DNA of 64,000 nucleotides from Gautieria morchelliformis (Eukaryota; Basidiomycota; Agaricomycetes; Gomphales; Gomphaceae): positions 62,001-126,000 of the forward strand of contig WHVA01000212.1 in the NCBI GenBank assembly GCA_015179125.1. The letters run 5' to 3'. Position numbers and translations under genes: made by a program. The notes under the pieces are model-generated. The model worked only from the letters and a program-made list of their open reading frames with translations, did not search any database and was not told the DNA's origin. Positions 1-12,000 of this stretch are shown one piece after another. Positions within the stretch are counted from its first letter, which is position 1, and every line of letters starts with the position of its first letter.

Positions 1-780
1 ACAGCCTTACACAGCCTTTCACAGCCTTGCACTGCCCTGCACAGACCTACACAGCCGCTATGACATCAAGGGGCCTATTTGGTGTCATAGTGATGCGTTT
101 GGAGGATCCATTCATCCAATAGGCTTTATCAAACCTGCACCCTAGTTTTGGCTTTGTACATCTTTGTGTGACTTTGTACGCAGCCTTGCACAGCCATGGT
201 TGCTACGATGCAAGTCATGTGCCAGCTGGGTTTGAATTGCACAGGCTTGTGTAAGCGGTAGAGGACACATTCAGTCTCAGTGGCTGAGTTTGAGTGAGCC
301 AAGGTACCGGAGTTGTAGGCGCTTGAGTGCCTGCAACTCTGAGTTCACGGTTCGTGGGAAGCTCCGGTCGGAGTTTGAAACTGAGCGGCTGTGGCAGAGT
401 TGTGGACGTGCGTGGGTTCATAACTCTGCCTGACAGAATAAGGAGTTTTTGAGCCAGGGAAGCCAAGTTAAATGGCGAAAAAATAAAAGGAAATTCAAGG
501 AATATTTGAATAGAATTCTCCCAACAATAGCCACGTGTATTAGCTACTATCAGCTGGGAAAACAGGGTTTTAAAGCGATTTTAATCCTTTTTTCATGAGG
601 CTTTTCATTAGCAACGGTTCTCACACAAGATAGGGCGAGCCCCGTTCGGGCAACCCTCCTATCTCGTGAACATTCATCAGTTCACGTATTCGCCGAATGG
701 CATACTTATTCGCACAAGTTATTCGGGCATTCGCTGTGTTCACTAATACACGATATTAACGCCTAAAAACCAATCTTGAC
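1..780 (-). repeat. Dispersed repeat, copy A (inverted relative to copy B at 15478-16650)
   Basis: Read on the minus strand from 780 downwards, this block matches the plus strand from 15478. The first part (780-625) is about 150 bp of near-identity to 15478-15632. After a spacer, 500-215 matches 16320-16640, with shared words such as an AT-rich run ending in TTTTTTCGCCATTT and a Pro/Ser/Thr-rich low-complexity stretch. The shared outer end begins TGTCAAGATTGG in both copies, as an LTR or transposon end would. The small minus-strand reading frame at 215-466 lies in the low-complexity part and is not considered a gene. The element class is unknown. Confidence 0.6.
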
Positions 781-1060
781 ACACCCAAAGGGGGTTGAGT
801 CGAGAAGATGATGGGACCAGTGATGAACCATCAAGCTGGGTAAAGGATGTCAATCGTGTTTGATGGCATGCCTACTGGCGAATGATGCAAGTAGCAAATG
901 GTCGTTTGGCGAATGCGGCAAAGAGCGAATGGAGCGAACCTAGAGGAGGCGTGGTGGAAGGGAAGGGCGAAGCCGAGCGAACATAGAGGAGGAGTGGTGA
1001 AAGGGACAATAGGGATAGCTGGGTACAAGAAATAAATGGGTCATGACAACTGTATAGAGT
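781..1060 (+). repeat. Diverged dispersed repeat, first of three copies
   Basis: This segment (AAAGGGGGTTGAGTCGAGAAG ... GGTCATGACAA) is a diverged direct repeat of 17842-18112. A third, more distant relative lies at 18133-18360. Shared blocks include GGCGAATGATGC, GGCGAAGCCGAGCGAACA and AGGAGGAG runs. The small frames it carries on the minus strand are not conserved between copies, so it is treated as noncoding mobile debris. It directly abuts repeat copy A, whereas the second copy lies about 1.2 kb beyond copy B. Confidence 0.55.
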
Positions 1061-1944
1061 GAAAACTTCAGCGAAGCTAATTCATACTGCCCTGCAGTGG
1101 TACAAGTCCCATTGAGTCCAACCTGCACGGAGGCTGCAACTGACACTATCCAAATGCGTCCTGAGCCTCTGGGTCTGTTGTGGAGTGGGAGTTTAACAGA
1201 TGATGGGTTCTATGATGGATGATGGCCCCAACACCTGGGGTCCTGACAGGAATGATGCGAATACCGAATGTGAAAGCAGTATGGTGACAAATATTTTGGC
1301 GAGGTATTCGCTGGTTCAGGAAGTCATTTTCTGGTTTGGGAGGTCATTCGCTGTGTGTTGAGGGATGATTCGCAGAATACATGAATCATGACACCACCCC
1401 CCCTACTCCCTACAGGATATAAGACAGCTGCTCACTGATCAAGCATTTCTAAGTAGCTAGGAAGCTCAAGAGATATATTAACTAGTAAATTCTTATAATG
1501 AGTGCAGTGGTAGAGAGTGTGTGGGTGGAGGTAGAGGCGGCAGGAGATGGCCCTGTTTCATGATCTTGGTACAAGCCCCTTCTCCTGAAGGTGCTCGCGG
1601 AGCATGAAGTTTGAGTCTGAGATGGGGCTTGTGCTGAAACTAATATCGTGTTTCATTTCAGTTGTCAGAACTGGGTAGCGTGATGTGTGATGCTGTTAAA
1701 TCTCAAACCTAAACTTCAGCCATAGATCTCGCTTCTGCTGCCGCTTGATGCCTGGACAGTGGCTCCGTGGGTGCCAGTGTTGTCACGGCACGGCTTTGGC
1801 TTAGCCCTGAGCCGCACTTATGAAAGCCGGCTACTATAATGCTCTAAGCCAAGCTGAGCATGGCTAAAAACAGGCTTTTAGCCTCCAGCTGGATATAGCT
1901 AAGGGAGATACCTGATTATTATTACATTATTTTAGTAGCGGTTC
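1061..1944. other. No gene seen; possible hAT-like terminal motif
   Basis: No supportable reading frame. Repeated ATTCGCTG-type words occur at about 1245-1390. At 1771-1800 the sequence CCAGTGTTGTCACGGCACGG resembles the CAGTG-type ends of hAT elements. No matching inverted end was found on the other side of the hAT fragment at 4583-5080, so the assignment is only a suggestion. Confidence 0.25.
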
Positions 1945-3470
1945 ATGGCCAGTCTTGTGGCCATTTTAAAGTATCTTATCAATGTTATCAATGTTCTGAA
2001 CCTTCAGTATTTACATGATAGGCACTCTAGCCAAGATATACTTGTGAGTAAGGATGACAGGGAAGGAAGCCGCTCTGGGGGGGGGAAAGAGACCTTACTG
2101 AGGGTCCAGACGCCAATGCCAAGCATTGAGGGATTGGAGTGGGCATGCGCATAGGAGAACTGTGACCTATGGAGATGTCTTTAGTAGGTACTGGCGGTGG
2201 CTGGTCATAGTTTGCCTTAAGCAACACCGCTAGATCACAAAGTAGATCTTCGATGTGATCCAAGTGGCTTGCCATGTCTTTACATTCTGCTCACTCCAAG
2301 TAGCATCAATTTCATGCAGATACTGCAAAAGACGTTCACATCATGTGTGAGAATTTTTCTAGGAGGGGCTGCTCTTAGATCACTAGTGTTACCATCAAGA
2401 GATGGAATTGTCTTGGGCTGAGAGGCAATAGAAGGCGCATTAGAATAGGGTGTACTAATACTGACGCTAAATGTTGCCTCAGGCATTGCTGTATATGACC
2501 GCAGCACAGGGGTGCCAGGTGTTGAGAAAGATTAGGGTGTGCTAAGAGGAGTACTCTGTACAGCCCAGTCAACTGAGTGAAATTGCAAGCTGAACAAATC
2601 TGAACTTACACTAACAGATGGTGCCATTGGTGTACGAGATCAGATGGAAACTGTAGAATCTGGTGTGACCGAGGATTCTGAAGACAGCAACAAGACAGAT
2701 GTTGAAGGATCTGCACTAGAAGGCAATTCTGCATAGTACAATGACTCCATGTCAGGACTGATCATAGAAGAATGCATGGAGATACTTGAGACATTAGCGT
2801 CCTGGTCATAGTGCTTGGCAAGGAAAGAGGGGGCGTGACTGGTGGATGAGTCATTGCAGCAATGTGAAATCTAGAATCAGAAACCTCCATATAGTCGGAA
2901 GGGTGGAGGAATGAGAAATCAATAAAATTTTAACATCATTACAGTCATACAGAGGAGACACACTAGCAGGACAGAGCCAGAATTGTATATGGACATCAAT
3001 ATGCCATCGTGTTGAATATCAGATATTGGTACATATTTGATCTTGGTCACGTCAACGCTGTTATGGTAAGTGGCAGGTTGGTGTGACCAAGATCGGTCAT
3101 CCCTTGACCCTAATAAAAGTCAAGATGATGCGAGAATATAACAATAAGAAAAGACTAACGTAGGATTCATTAAGCACAGTAACACTCCAGACTCTCTGGA
3201 TTTCCAGGGGGTTTCACATCAAGACAACATTCTGCACTTCAGATCTGGGTGAGCTGCTGTCTGAGTCTCTGTTCATCGTGGAACTGATGCCACCCATTGT
3301 TCCAACCCACAACGTGTTCACCTTGGCACTTTTGCTGTGTGTTCCGGAAAAATCTCTTGAACCTGAGCATGCCTGCTCTTGTGTGTCTCTGCAATCCATC
3401 AACATGAAACAAAAGGTATCTAGAGAGCCAGCATTCAAGGATAGCTCATGAACAGGGAAGGAACACAACA
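1945..3470 (-). pseudogene. Weak, broken coding-like stretch, unrecognised
   Basis: Several short minus-strand frames (3468-3214, 2507-2280, 2275-2027) have Ser/Thr/Pro-rich, protein-like composition. One junction looks like an intron end, with TTTTGCAG read on the minus strand near 2330. No continuous gene can be assembled and no motif is recognised. It could be the remains of a host gene or of a transposon-encoded protein related to the hAT remnant at 4583-5080. Confidence 0.2.
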
Positions 3471-4582
3471 GATATGAGTTTCATGAGGCCACATCGATAA
3501 AAAGAAAGCCATCGCTCGAGGGTTCAGAACCAGAATCTACCTCATCACCATGAATGTCCAAATGAGCAGCAGGCACAAATATGCCACCCTGCGTGGCTGC
3601 CTCATCCGTGATATGAAAAGTCGGAGTACTGTCAAGTATAGTCAAGACATTGACTAATCAGTTGGTAGAGAGGCAAAGTGAGAGCAAGAAAGATGGAAGG
3701 TGTGCACTTGATATGGAGGAATGACAAAGACGGCCAGATCGCAGAGTTGCACTGGACGGATAAGAAGGGGAGGCAATTCATACACTAGTAGTTCAGATGT
3801 GTCTCCATCTGCTATGATGAGATATTTGTGTGTGTGGGTAAATGTGTGTGCGGCCTGTGTATATGATACGGAATACAGTCAGTTATGGCTGTTGGACAGA
3901 GGGAAGAAATAAGGGCAGCCAATGACCTACCTCGTGATAATAGTGTCATCTTCTTGCAGTGCACATCCACATGCACATGTTAATGGGGTTATAATCCCAA
4001 AAGAGAACACCGTCAAATAAATCTACAATGATGTGTCCACACTGTGGATAGATTTGCACCTCTGAGCCTTGTTGCCAGACAAACCTATCAATTCAACGAA
4101 ATTTTGAGATGTCTTTATTATTCATGAAAATAACTGCAGCATCTCAAGCATCCTGCATAGTCATGAGCATGAAGAACTTGGGAAAGAATAATGATAACCA
4201 TACACAAAACACCATCCAGAACTTCAAACTCTGTCTGAGAGATGGGAACTGGCTCACTTTCCACAATACTGGGTGGCCTTGATGCTGGAGAGTCAAGTTA
4301 ATGGTATGCATGGAGGGCTAGACTCCAGCAGACTGGGGATCATTCCTATAGTCGAAGGTGGTGGTCAAGAGCCAACAGCCACGCTGTTCAGGCTCCTATA
4401 ATCTGACACATGGGTCAGTCTCTGCGAGATTTTTTACAATAGAAAATATATGCTGTTATTAGAAGCTCATTATTACAGTGCCTACTTAAGGTTCCTCCTC
4501 CCATTCGTCACAGCCCTCAAAAACAAACTCTTCAGACTCTAGATCTGTTGAGTCCCTCCCAGATCCCCTACTGGCCTCCCTA
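3471..4582. other. Gene-free stretch
   Basis: Only short frames without motif or codon signal (for example plus strand 3721-3912). Nothing that could be supported as a gene or RNA was seen. Confidence 0.4.
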
Positions 4583-5080
4583 TCAAGCTCCTGCATGTCC
4601 TTGTCGTTCAATATCCATCTGCCAGTCAAACTCATTGTGAAGGTTCTGCGCACATGCTGAGAATCCCTGGTCTTGCCATTCATTCTCCTGTTCTATATCT
4701 TTCTCCTCCCACTTCCAGCTAGCCGTGAAATCCAGGCGTGCCTTCTTGACCATAAATTTGAGCATCTGGAGTTGTTCCATCAGATATGGTGATATGCGGT
4801 TTCTGCAACGTGTATCTGTCTCTCCACTAGAAGAGAAGACACACTCCATGGGGATGGACAATGCCGGTAGCTGGGAGGTAGTCGAGTGCCCAATGAGAAA
4901 GTCATGGATAGTTTCCGTCATTGTGCTGGTTATGATTAGAATATTGAATTGGACAAGAATATTATTACACACATCCCACCATTTTACTAGGTTGACACTA
5001 TATATGTCAGGCCAGTTCACAGTGTGACTGTTATGATCCATTCCCGAGTCTGGTCCCGAAGCCTCGGCTTCGGTACTCAC
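4583..5080 (-). pseudogene. hAT-family transposase C-terminal remnant
   Basis: The minus-strand frame of 165 codons contains a tryptophan pair (LVKWWDV, about residue 32), then IPMECVFSSSGETDT, RISPYLMEQLQMLKF and a charged tail. This order is characteristic of the hAT C-terminal dimerisation domain of fungal elements. The catalytic RNase H-like part that should lie upstream (above 5080) is missing, because that DNA is AT-rich noncoding sequence. A short intron may separate the WW motif from the rest: GTAATA-like donor and an ACCAG acceptor near 4930-4970. The protein would normally pair transposase subunits in the nucleus. Here it is a fragment and presumed inactive. Confidence 0.65.
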
Positions 5081-5819
5081 TCAGGAACCTTGGGTTACAC
5101 TTGGCTTCCTTCGGGTTTCTCTTCGTACCTTCCATCACCCCTGACTTCCTTTCCTAGTTAGTTCCCCGTATGCCTGACCCTTTGTTCCCCTGGGAGGATA
5201 ATCAAAATGGTCATGTGATACAGCATATATGAGTGTTAATAACAAGATATAGGAATATATAGTAGTATTTATAAGGAGAATAATAGATGTTATTAGATGA
5301 TTCTGTATATATTTAAACATCTCGAAGATATATATATGTATGAGAGAGTATTAGACTACAAGATAGAGTAACAAATACTTGGACAGATACTTGTAACAGA
5401 TATGAGTAGGAGTATTAGTATGAATAGTTATAATGAGAGAGTATTAGACTACAATATGGAGTAATAGTAGTTGTCTAGATATTTGTAATATATATGAATA
5501 GTTATAATGATGTGGTGTATATTAAAAGTGGGTAGAAAAAATAAGAAGAGGTGTTCTCATCGGCGGAGCCGCCGCTTGGGGAGGGACAAAAGAAAATTTA
5601 TTTATATCCCAACAATAAGATTGGCATGTACTTTCATCCTCTTCTTTTCTATAATCTGAGAATAAAATGGGTGAAGCTACAGGTAATAAAAAGTTGTGAG
5701 CATCCGACCAAGCATTCAAGCCCTTATGGTGACTTCCACCTTTCCAATGATCCTTGAGTGAACACAGACAGTGCTGAAGGTTCGGCCCAACTTTCGGGGA
5801 GACTTGCATGAGGAGATGG
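5081..5819. repeat. AT-rich region with a diverged tandem duplication; no gene
   Basis: At 5339-5515 a roughly 95-bp unit, recognisable by GAGAGAGTATTAGACTACAA and GAATAGTTATAATG, occurs twice in tandem with substitutions. The surroundings are ATATAT-rich. The minus-strand frame 5809-5522 has no recognisable domain. It ends next to the gypsy-1 insertion site (target duplication at 5820-5824). Confidence 0.45.
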
Positions 5820-5824
5820 AGCAG

Positions 5825-6479
5825 TGTTACGTATCGAGACTTCCGCTAAGTCGGGACTGGAAAGGACAGCAGCTTCAACTTGTAGGTTGTGCCCCCAATG
5901 AACTATTGTCCTAGGTATTTCGGAAATGGGTCGGAAGTCGGAATATACTGAACTGAAGGTTTAGTTGGAACTTGAGGTGGAATTGAGGCAGAAGATGGAA
6001 GGCGGAGAGACGGAGGTCTTGCTAGACTCGCTGTGCTAAGAACAGGAGATGGAGCGAAGGAAATCAAGTATCGAAGGTGATTATCTGATTGCAGAATAAC
6101 AGACATACATGACAGGCTTTTATACAAAGAGCTGAGACAACAGGTAATGGGGTAGTACTAAGCAAATCCCGGGGGAAGCAGAAGTCGAGTAGACAATACG
6201 TGGGAACTAACTAATCGGGAACAATGGGACTACAAGGGGGGTTCAGGGTAAGGTAGAACAATGGCAAAGAACAAGGGGTCGGGAAAACATATCTGACAAC
6301 GAAACACAAGGAGGGCCAGACATATGGTCTTGATGAACGATGAAGCGGGTCCAGTGGGTCTGAGTAATCGAGTCGAAAGAACAAGGGAATAGAACAATGG
6401 ACGAAATGTCGGAAATATCGGAGGGGCGGAAAGTGTTGCGGAACTGAAGGTCGGAAGTCGGAAATGAACGGTCGTAACA
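5825..6479 (-). repeat. Gypsy-1 3' LTR
   Basis: 655-bp terminal repeat. It aligns end to end with 14678-15332 and carries the terminal inverted heptamer TGTTACG/CGTAACA. The purine-rich segment just inside the element (minus-strand AGAAGGGAGA next to 6480) is the likely polypurine tract. Confidence 0.93.
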
Positions 6480-6627
6480 GTATCTCCCTTCTAAGGTCGA
6501 GCCCCGCGAGACCACAGGTCGGATCAGGTGACTTGTGAACAAACTCGTCAGAGTTCGAAAGATAGGCGGGAAGTAAACGCGTCTTTATCCTAGCCACCAT
6601 GAACTCCCAACCTGATCCAGTGCCGAA

Positions 6628-8903
6628 ATGCAGAAATATTTCGACGATCTTCTCGCACAGAAGAAGCTGGCGGAAAAGCAAGGGGCCGAGGAAGCTGCGC
6701 GGAAAGAGAAGGAACGGCTGGAGGAGGAGCGCAGGGAACAGGAGCGTCGGGACCAGGAGCGGAAGCAGAAGGAGGAACGGGACCGTAAATGCCGCGAGGA
6801 GGAGTCGCGCCTCCGCAAGGAACAGGGGAAACGGGACGCAGCCAAAAAAGCTGCGGAGACAAGGCCACGGCGGAAAAGGCAGGGAAATCCCGGGTGAGTC
6901 GGAAATGTCTTGTGAGGTGTTTCCGGAGCTCACAGAAAGAACTGCCAGAGGGTCGTAGAATCTGAGGGGGAGTCGGAAGCGGAAAGCACTGCGGAAAGCA
7001 CTGCGGAAAGCACGCCGCCTCCGGAGAGCAAGGGGAAGCAAAAGGGAGTTGCTCCCATGCTGAGCGGAAACGGAGGGCAGACAAGTTCCAGCAGGCTCGG
7101 AAGGAGAAGATAGCCTGGATACTGGAGTTGCGGGAGTTGGGGCCGGAGAATCCCATGACGAAGAAGCAGAAAACGAGGGACGATGACAAGGAAGAGAAAA
7201 CCCCGTGTGACCCATGTGAAACCAAGAGGCTGGATTGCATGTGGTCCAAAAATCCGCGGGAGACCTCCTGCGAACAGTGCCGAGACAAGTAGAGGCGCTG
7301 CATCGTGGACGGTTGTGCCGCGAGGGTGGAAAGGAAAAGGCGCAGGGTCAAGACCGAGGGGCCTGAAACCCCCAAGTCGAAACCGGGACCCAGCGGGAAA
7401 AAAGCCTTGGAAGGATTTCCGGTGACCGGGAACTCGGAGACAGCGGTACTCAACCGCTTCTCCATGGTGTCGCCGTTATTCGACATCGCCGATTCATTGA
7501 GGGGTATCCGGAAAACCCAACGTGGGATCCGGAACCTCCTTGCGGAGATGGCGGTGGTTCAGGAACAGCAGTTGCTGTCATTCCAGAACCAAATGACCGT
7601 CATGTCGACGGTTTTGGAGCAATTTAAACGGGAGTTCCGGTGGCGGAACGACATGCTCCGGGATCGCATGGAGGTGCGCATGCAGTTTTGGATTAAGATG
7701 TTAATTGGTGCCTTTTAACAAGTGAAATCTATTGCTCAGTGGTTGGGACCACTGTGTTCGCCTCTCTTCTGTGTGCTGACTAAGCCTTTCGAGGCGCGTC
7801 CGACACTGATGAATCAGAGTCACGTGACCGTGTCGACAGAAGAATGGTGTCGATCCAAGGGATAACCAAATCAAAAGCGTTCGCTTTTGAGGTAGTATAG
7901 AGTAAACAGTGATAGTAAACCCTCAACGAAGATTTGGAATAAACTATCAAGATTTGGACTCTGTAGCTATCAAACAAGACTACAGTAGTTTCAGGGGGTA
8001 AAACAATCGATTCTGGATGATCTCGTTCATACATTTGTACTAGCTATTTATACTATGTTAACAGTAACTACTAGTGTTCAAGATATTGGACAGATGGGTC
8101 GAAAAACTACTTGTAACTAAGGGGTGACTAATTTATAGTCATAAAGTCATGGGGTGATGGGAATAGTGTTAGGATTGTTTAGGCTTTGGAATAGAGATTT
8201 GTACCTGGCATACAAAGCCCCTGTCCACATGATGTTAGGATAGTAATCAGTCGGTCATGTCATGGAGTTCAGATAGAAAAATGGAGTTGAATCTGCCCTG
8301 CCTAGCATAAATGCTAGGCTTGGTGATGGGGCCGCTGTTTCTGTGCCCTTTCTGTGGGGCAGCTAATTGAGTATATGTACTGCGGATGACATTCTCAAGT
8401 CGCTCCACAGCACCCTGTGCTCCTGTGCAGTCTATTGTCCTCTGCGGCGTTTGGTACCCGCACCCACTCGGTGCCTGTGGCCTGGCGCCTGTCGACGTCA
8501 TGGCCGATGCCATCACTCGATAGGCGCGCCGTCCCTGATCGACCGCACGTGGTTGATGCCCAAACTTCTGTACATTACCCGATCTATGGGTAATATAGCA
8601 TGTCGTAAATTCATGTGATCGTCGTCTGCGCCGACGTCTATCGTAAGTATCATTTCTATTTCTTTTTGATCTTTTTTCTTGTTTTTCTTTCTTTATTAGT
8701 TTCTTTTATATATAGATGATTTAAAATGGGATAGTTGCGTTTATCACAACATGCAGGAGCAGGAGAATGAGGCGGAAGCGGGTACGAGCCAAAGGGCGGA
8801 AGCAAGGGTGGGGACTGAGTTTGTGAACGTGAGGATAGGGCATGCGGAAGAAGGTCCGGAAGCGGAGAACAAGGGCGAGGGGGAAACGATGAGGGAGGAG
8901 TAG
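6628..8903 (+). pseudogene. Accessory gene inside gypsy-1, on the strand opposite to gag-pol
   Basis: Between the pol stop (9035) and the 3' LTR lies about 2.5 kb with its own plus-strand coding signal. From 6628 a frame encodes a Lys/Glu/Arg-rich coiled coil of about 89 residues. After a break it continues as a cysteine cluster (CDPCETKRLDCMW, then SCEQCRDK and RRC, about 7210-7305), a basic segment, and a second helical region ending with TAA at 7716-7718. The Cys spacing resembles small zinc-cluster proteins, not retroviral zinc knuckles. A TAG interrupts the cluster at about 7290. A possible last exon follows a GTAAGT...GCAG intron (about 8642-8750) and ends near 8903 with a Glu-rich tail. 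Function unknown; nucleic-acid binding is a guess. Exon order and intactness are uncertain, and 7719-8640 may include an inserted sequence. Confidence 0.55.
7719..8640. other. Unassigned insert within the accessory region of gypsy-1
   Basis: AT-rich sequence without CGGAA richness, unlike the rest of the element, and with no continuous frame. It contains a TATA-like TATTTATACTA near 8045 and a perfect short hairpin CCTAGCAT/ATGCTAGG near 8299-8316. The composition change suggests a later insertion or a solo LTR, but no clear ends or target duplication were found. Confidence 0.35.
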
Positions 8904-9034
8904 GTGTCTAAGGGTTTTGTAATTAATTTCTTGAAGTGTCGGAAAAATAGTGTATCGAAGAATTAATCAGATTTTGACATGTAACTTGGGAACTGTAAGA
9001 TTCAATGGGGTATCGGAAATGGGGTCGGAATTGA

Positions 9035-12000
9035 CTAGGGCACGGAAATGGGGCCAGGCTTATCAGGATAAGACTTGTGGAAATCAGAGATGAGGTCAGA
9101 GGCGTGATCTAGTTCCGTGGCAGAAATCCAGGACGTCTCTTCGTCGGTGTTTTCGTAGCCTGCCCACTTGACCAGGTACTGGAGTTGGCAGCGGTATCGT
9201 CTGTCAAGCTTGGAGCTGAGAATTTCTGAGATCTCATATTCCAGTTCTCCGTCAATGATGACTGGCGGAGGCGGAGGTTGATCTCGATTCGGAATTGTAT
9301 TCGGAACTGCTGGCTCAAGCATGGAGACATGGAATACCGGATGTACTGCGCGCATATTGTCAGGAAGTCTGAGAGTGAAAGAACGACTGCCGGCCTTAGC
9401 GATGATCTCGTAAGGGCCAAGGTATTTTTCAGAGAGCTTCTTCGAGGGGCGAGTGGTGCGGAAGTTTTCAGCTTGACAAAGACTTTGTTGCCTATCTCGA
9501 ATGCCGGTTGCGGAAGTCGTTTCCAATCGGCGGAAGTTTGGTATCTCTTTTGTGCAGCGGTAATGTTCTCTCGGAGGTGCTGGTGAAGGTTGTCAAGTTC
9601 CACAATGAAATCTTGGGCTCTTGCAGAGGCAAGGTCGCGTTCAGGGTGGATGGCGAGATTCGGGTGGTAGCCCTTGTTGGCGTAAAAAGGTGAAATTCCG
9701 GTGGTGGCGGAAGGTGCATTGTTGTAAGCAAATTCCGCGAGTGGAAGAAGGTCGGACCAATTGCTGTGTTGGTAGTTGCAATAGACGCGGAGATACTGCT
9801 CAAGGGTCTGATTAGGACGTTCCGTTTGTCCGTCTCCTTCGGGATGATAACCGGAAGTGAAGTGGAGCTTCATGTCAAGAGCCTTGCCGAGTGTGCGGAA
9901 AAAGGATGACACGAATTCGGAACCACGGTCAGACGTGACATGGGAAGGGATTCCGTGCTTGGAAAATACGTGGAGCACAAAGAGCTGTGCGAGCTGGGCG
10001 GAAGTTATGGTGTCGTAGGTCGGAATAAAGATGGGCTGCTTTGTGAGGCGGTCAACGATCACTAGAATGGTATCATAGCCAGATGACTTAGGAAGTTTCT
10101 CAATGAAATCCATGGATATCGAATTCCACGGTTGTTCCGGGATCGGAAGTTGCTTCAGGAGGCCGTAGGGTTTGTGACGTTGAGGCTTGGCTCGCATACA
10201 GGTGGTGCACGACTTGCAGTAGTCTTGGACCATCATGCGGAGGAGGGGCCAAGTGTAGGTACGTCGAATGATGTCGAGGGTCTTGTTCTGGCCTTGGTGT
10301 CCTGAGAGCGGATGATCGTGGCTTTGCTGGAGTATGCGAAGTCGTAGATCATTGGTATCCGGAACGTAGATCCGGGACTTGTACCGGAGAAATCCATCGG
10401 AATTGAGGGACCATCCAGGACTGGTTGGGTCATCAAGGTGGGTTGCAGAGATGGGATCGGAACGAAGTGCAGAACGGATGTCGGAATGGAGAGACTCGGT
10501 GTCCATAATAATCGAGGCGCGGAGTAGCGGAAACTGCAATGCTGTGGCTCGCAGGGACGATGCCAGTTGCTCAGTGGAGAATACTGGGTGGAAGTTGTGC
10601 GGATTAACACTGGCATAGTCGCTACTTCCCTCTTTTGGGTAGACGTCCCAACGTCTAGTGAGTGCGTCGGGTTTTGCTCCGAGCTTTCCGGGGTGGAAGC
10701 GGATCACCATGTTGAACTGTGAGAGATATTCAGACCAGCGGACTTGACGGCGAGTCAAAATTTTAGTAGTCACGAAATACTCAAGGTTCTTATGATCCGT
10801 TACAACGTCGATCGGATAAGTTGGACCTTCGAGGTAGTGTCTCCAGATTTTGAAGGCTTCGAAAATCGCAAGTAGTTCCTTTCGTGGACGTCGTAGTTGA
10901 GTTCCGGGGCGGAAAAGGTGCGGGAATGAAAAGCGATCGGATGAATTTCTCCATCGTCGGGGGAAATGATGGAAAGAATGGCGGCTAGCGCGTAGTTGGA
11001 AGCGTCGGTTTCGAGTACAAGTTGGGCATCAGGAATCCAGAAACCGAGTATGGGAGCCGTAGTGAAGGCTGATTTGAGAGCTTCAAATGCGGAACGGCAT
11101 TCCGGAGTAAAATTCCATGGGGCTGTTAGCAACTCGGGGTTATGGCAGGGAAGGTTCGGTTGAGTTCTTAGAAAGCTAGAATCAAATGTACTCTCTCAGT
11201 GAATTTATTGTCACTGATATATTAATACAATACCTAGAATCAAATGTACTACATGATTTTCAGTCAACATGCTATGTAAATATGAAAGATACTACTCGCC
11301 TCTCTCAGTGAATTTATTGTCACTGAGAGAGGAGTACAATCCTGTCTCAGAAGGCATATACATGCACCCGGCCCTTTAGCGCCCAAGGGCTCGCGCGTCG
11401 AAGTCATTTCAAACTCCGCTGGGTGCAGCCGCCTGTGAAAATAGGAATAACAGAATGAAATGGAGAGATGGGGAGTGACTGGAAAATTTCAAAAATAACC
11501 AGAGAAGTGAATGCATGGTACAAGAACAATGTGAGAAGGAATTGAAACACCACACAATAAATCGAACATATGTGCTTGATTTTGGTGCAGGAGCATAAAT
11601 GCACCCAACAGGGGCACCCTTCCTGGTGAGACGCGTGAGTGGAACAGTAATGTCAGAAAAATTGTAAATGAAGCGCCAGTAAAAGTTGGCGAAGCCAAGG
11701 AAAGACTGTACATCCTTAACACGTCGGGGTTCCGGCCATTCTTGAATTGCCTTGACCTTGTCCTCTGCCATGGTAAGACCCGTAGGAGAGAGGATGTAGC
11801 CTAGGTATTCAACCGTGTCGCGATGCCATTCGCATTTCTCTGCTTTTGCGTAGAGGTGGTGTTTGCATAGGCGGCGGAGTACTTCGCGGACATGTTCCCG
11901 ATGTTTTTCCGGTGTGTCGGAATAAATGAGGATGTCGTCAATGTAGACTAGAATGCATACATCGAGAAGGTCGGAAAATACATCGTTCATGAATCGCTGA

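Noticed and set aside
5028..5520. Possible solo LTR beginning TGTTATGATCC
   Set aside because: No matching end and no target duplication could be found.
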